This document shows positions 6,436 to 7,973 of a stretch of DNA of 7,973 nucleotides, piece after piece. Source of the stretch: Coriobacteriales bacterium (GTDB lineage Bacteria > Actinomycetota > Coriobacteriia > Coriobacteriales > UBA8131); contig JAIRZP010000209.1 of assembly GCA_031267175.1 (NCBI GenBank), positions 1-7,973 on the forward strand, given 5' to 3'. The notes under the pieces were generated by a model, which ran no database searches, was not told where the DNA came from, and worked only from the letters and a program-made list of their open reading frames with translations. The translations under genes and the position numbers were made by a program. Numbering within the stretch: the first letter of the stretch is position 1; every line of letters begins with the position of its first letter.

Positions 6436-7881
6436 GTGGTGGAAACAAATCCGGAGGCACCCGTAACAAAGACAAATCTCGAGGAACTCATTGCAGCCTA
6501 TGGCGGGCCCATGAAGCTGTTGAGAAACGCCAAGCACAGGCCCGAACAGCTGGCACCGTACTCATCTGCGTTCTACCCGGTAGGGCCGGCAAAGCCGGAA
6601 GAGTTCTCAGACTGGGCAACCGAGCAGAAAGCCTGGCACGAGACTGCGGTACTCTTCGATTTGAACCACCATATGACCGAGATCGCTATCAGAGGCCGGG
6701 ACGCGAGAAAGCTCGTGAGCAGTCTGGCAATCAATAGCCCTGATAACTTCCATGCTGGCCGAGCAAGCCAGATGGCGCTGTGCAACGCCGAGGGCTCTTC
6801 CATCACCGATGGTATCCTCTACAGCCTTGAAAACGATGAGTTTAACTTCGTTGGACCCAACATAGCCGTGGATTGGATAGAGTTTCAGGGAACTACGGGC
6901 GGTTTTGACGTGGAGCTTGCGCGTGACGAACGCTCGCCGGGCTACGCCGACGGGCGCGCCTTCAACCGGAGGCATTATCGCTATCAGATTCAGGGGCCCA
7001 GCGCGGTCAAGGTCATCGAAAAGCTGACCGGCAGGCCCTTTCCCGATGTGAAGTTCTTCCACTACGCTCCCATCCAGATAGGCGGTATTACGACAACGGC
7101 CCTGCGCCATGGCATGGTTGGCGCGGCTGGCCTGGAGCTCTTTGGGCCCTTTGAACAGCGCGAGGAAGTGCGCAACGCCATCATAGAGGCTGGTCGCGAG
7201 TTTGGCCTCAGCTTGGTGGGGACGCGCGCCTACTTCACCAATCCGCTGGAGTCGGGCTGGCTGCCCGTCCTGGTTCCAGCAATCTATTCGAGCGAGAGCA
7301 CCAGGGCGTTCAGAAAGTGGATGCCCGCCACACACCCCGATGCCCTCTTCTCGTTGGAAGGCAGCTACTATTCCGAGCATATCGAGGACTACTACGTGAC
7401 GCCCTTCATGCTCGGTTACCACAGGATCATCAAATTTGACCATGATTTCATTGGCAGCGACGCACTCAAACAGATGGATGCGAGCGGCAGTCGCAAGAAG
7501 GTCACGTTAGCCTGGAACGGCGAGGATGTCGCGCAGGTCTTTGCCGCCATGCTCACACGTGGCGACGACACTGTCAAGACGCTGGATCTGCCGGTTGTGG
7601 GCCGCGTGCTTTTGACCGACCGCTCCGCGGATGCCGTGCTGAGGGATGGAAAGCTAGTGGGCGTCTCGTTTTTGTCCGGGTATATCAGCACCGAGCGCAC
7701 CATACTTTCGTTGGCAATCGTGGACAACGATGTTGAGGTGGGAGACGAATTGGTGCTTCTCTGGGGCGAGGCGGGCGGCCATAACGACACGCCGGTCAAG
7801 CCTACGAAGCTCTTTGAGATTCGGGCTACCGTCACCCCGACCCCGTATTCGGATTACGCACGCGAACACTATCGCGGCTGA
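6436..7881 (+). CDS. LigM/DesA-type tetrahydrofolate-dependent aryl methyl ether O-demethylase (aminomethyltransferase fold)
   Basis: A 481-residue GcvT-fold protein. It aligns along its whole length with vanillate/syringate O-demethylases LigM and DesA of Sphingobium (LigM is 471 residues), as I remember them. Shared blocks: FSDWATEQKAWHETAVLFDL (57-76), LRHGM.GA.GLE (223-234), GTRAYFTNPLESGW (262-275), IEDYYV, KFDHDFIGSDAL, RKKVTLAWNGEDVA and the YSDYARE.Y tail. The family moves the methyl group of a methoxyphenol to tetrahydrofolate in the cytoplasm, leaving a free phenol. LigM pocket residues Tyr31, His60 and Tyr247 match Tyr47, His79 and Tyr266 here, but the carboxylate-binding Arg122 is Pro141. 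The substrate may therefore not be vanillate; a methoxyphenol without a carboxylate at that place is possible. It starts at GTG 6436 or 6439 after AAAGGAGG and is divergent from a LysR gene likely to control it. It could also be another THF-dependent demethylase of the GcvT superfamily; the LigM-like assignment is strong, the substrate unknown. Confidence 0.9.
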   Translation: MVETNPEAPVTKTNLEELIAAYGGPMKLLRNAKHRPEQLAPYSSAFYPVGPAKPEEFSDWATEQKAWHETAVLFDLNHHMTEIAIRGRDARKLVSSLAINSPDNFHAGRASQMALCNAEGSSITDGILYSLENDEFNFVGPNIAVDWIEFQGTTGGFDVELARDERSPGYADGRAFNRRHYRYQIQGPSAVKVIEKLTGRPFPDVKFFHYAPIQIGGITTTALRHGMVGAAGLELFGPFEQREEVRNAIIEAGREFGLSLVGTRAYFTNPLESGWLPVLVPAIYSSESTRAFRKWMPATHPDALFSLEGSYYSEHIEDYYVTPFMLGYHRIIKFDHDFIGSDALKQMDASGSRKKVTLAWNGEDVAQVFAAMLTRGDDTVKTLDLPVVGRVLLTDRSADAVLRDGKLVGVSFLSGYISTERTILSLAIVDNDVEVGDELVLLWGEAGGHNDTPVKPTKLFEIRATVTPTPYSDYAREHYRG

Positions 7882-7930
7882 GAGCGGGGTGGCTCGAGAC
7901 AGCGAGCTTGGGCTCACCATGTGGAACTAC

Positions 7931-7967
7931 AGGGAAGTGCCGATTACTTGCTTCCCTCATATCTTTT
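7931..7967 (+). terminator. Possible rho-independent terminator of the O-demethylase gene
   Basis: AGGGAAG (7931-7937) and CTTCCCT (7951-7957) form a perfect 7-bp stem with a 13-nt loop, followed by CATATCTTTT. It lies 50 bp after the stop. The loop is long and the T-run short, so efficiency may be modest. A second small stem, GCTCG/CGAGC, lies just upstream near 7890-7907. Confidence 0.4.
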
Positions 7968-7973
7968 AAGGCA

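Noticed and set aside
6217..6537. 107-codon N-terminal extension of the LysR frame
   Set aside because: It overlaps the divergent demethylase gene and promoter region, is low in plausible protein character, and precedes a canonical LysR start with its own ribosome binding site and promoter.
6607..7443. Minus-strand open frame of 278 codons
   Set aside because: It is antisense to the LigM-like gene, whose whole length matches a known family. No motif is seen in the antisense product.
7919..7969. 16-codon ORF starting at the ATG at 7919
   Set aside because: It has no ribosome binding site, and the inverted repeat inside it is better read as a terminator.
1..7973. CRISPR array, tRNA, rRNA or insertion sequence
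   Set aside because: No regularly spaced repeats, cloverleaf-like segments, rRNA signature or transposase motifs were seen on either strand.

Overview
The window holds seven genes and looks like an accessory region for aromatic (phenol or aryl-ether) metabolism in an anaerobic bacterium. The moderately high GC by eye, strong AAAGGAGG-type ribosome binding sites, GTG/TTG starts, and a LysR regulator plus a soluble transhydroxylase-type molybdenum enzyme suggest an Eggerthellaceae-like actinobacterium (gut or similar). A Clostridia-type host cannot be excluded; no rRNA or marker gene is present to settle it.

Left block, minus strand, reading right to left. A GAF sensor histidine kinase (3125-4300) is followed after about 30 bp by its NarL-type response regulator (2426-3094). 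After a 196-bp gap come a 71-residue helical protein (2014-2229) and, 55 bp further on, a large molybdopterin oxidoreductase (1-1958). The enzyme runs off the left edge after 652 codons. It has no N-terminal cysteine cluster and no Tat signal. It resembles the alpha subunit of pyrogallol-phloroglucinol transhydroxylase, and more broadly the group that includes gut catechol dehydroxylases. Likely logic: the two-component pair senses a signal and controls the small protein and the Mo enzyme.

Middle block. A class II Fic AMP-transferase (4579-5307, plus strand) has its own AT-rich upstream region with a perfect 17-bp palindrome. It does not fit the metabolic theme and may be an insertion.

Right block. 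A LysR-type regulator (5335-6216, minus) is divergent from a LigM/DesA-type tetrahydrofolate-dependent aryl-methyl-ether O-demethylase (6436-7881, plus). The 219-bp gap between them carries a lysR promoter, a dyad in the usual LysR operator position, a -10-like box for the demethylase and a 10-bp tandem repeat just before its ribosome binding site. A hairpin after the gene may be its terminator.

Together the demethylase could make catechols or pyrogallols from methoxylated phenols, and the molybdenum enzyme could rearrange or dehydroxylate them. This is inference from gene families and proximity. The most interesting details are key-residue changes against characterised relatives: most substrate-pocket residues of transhydroxylase are not kept, the carboxylate-binding arginine of LigM is a proline, and the sensor kinase has no histidine at the usual phosphoacceptor site.
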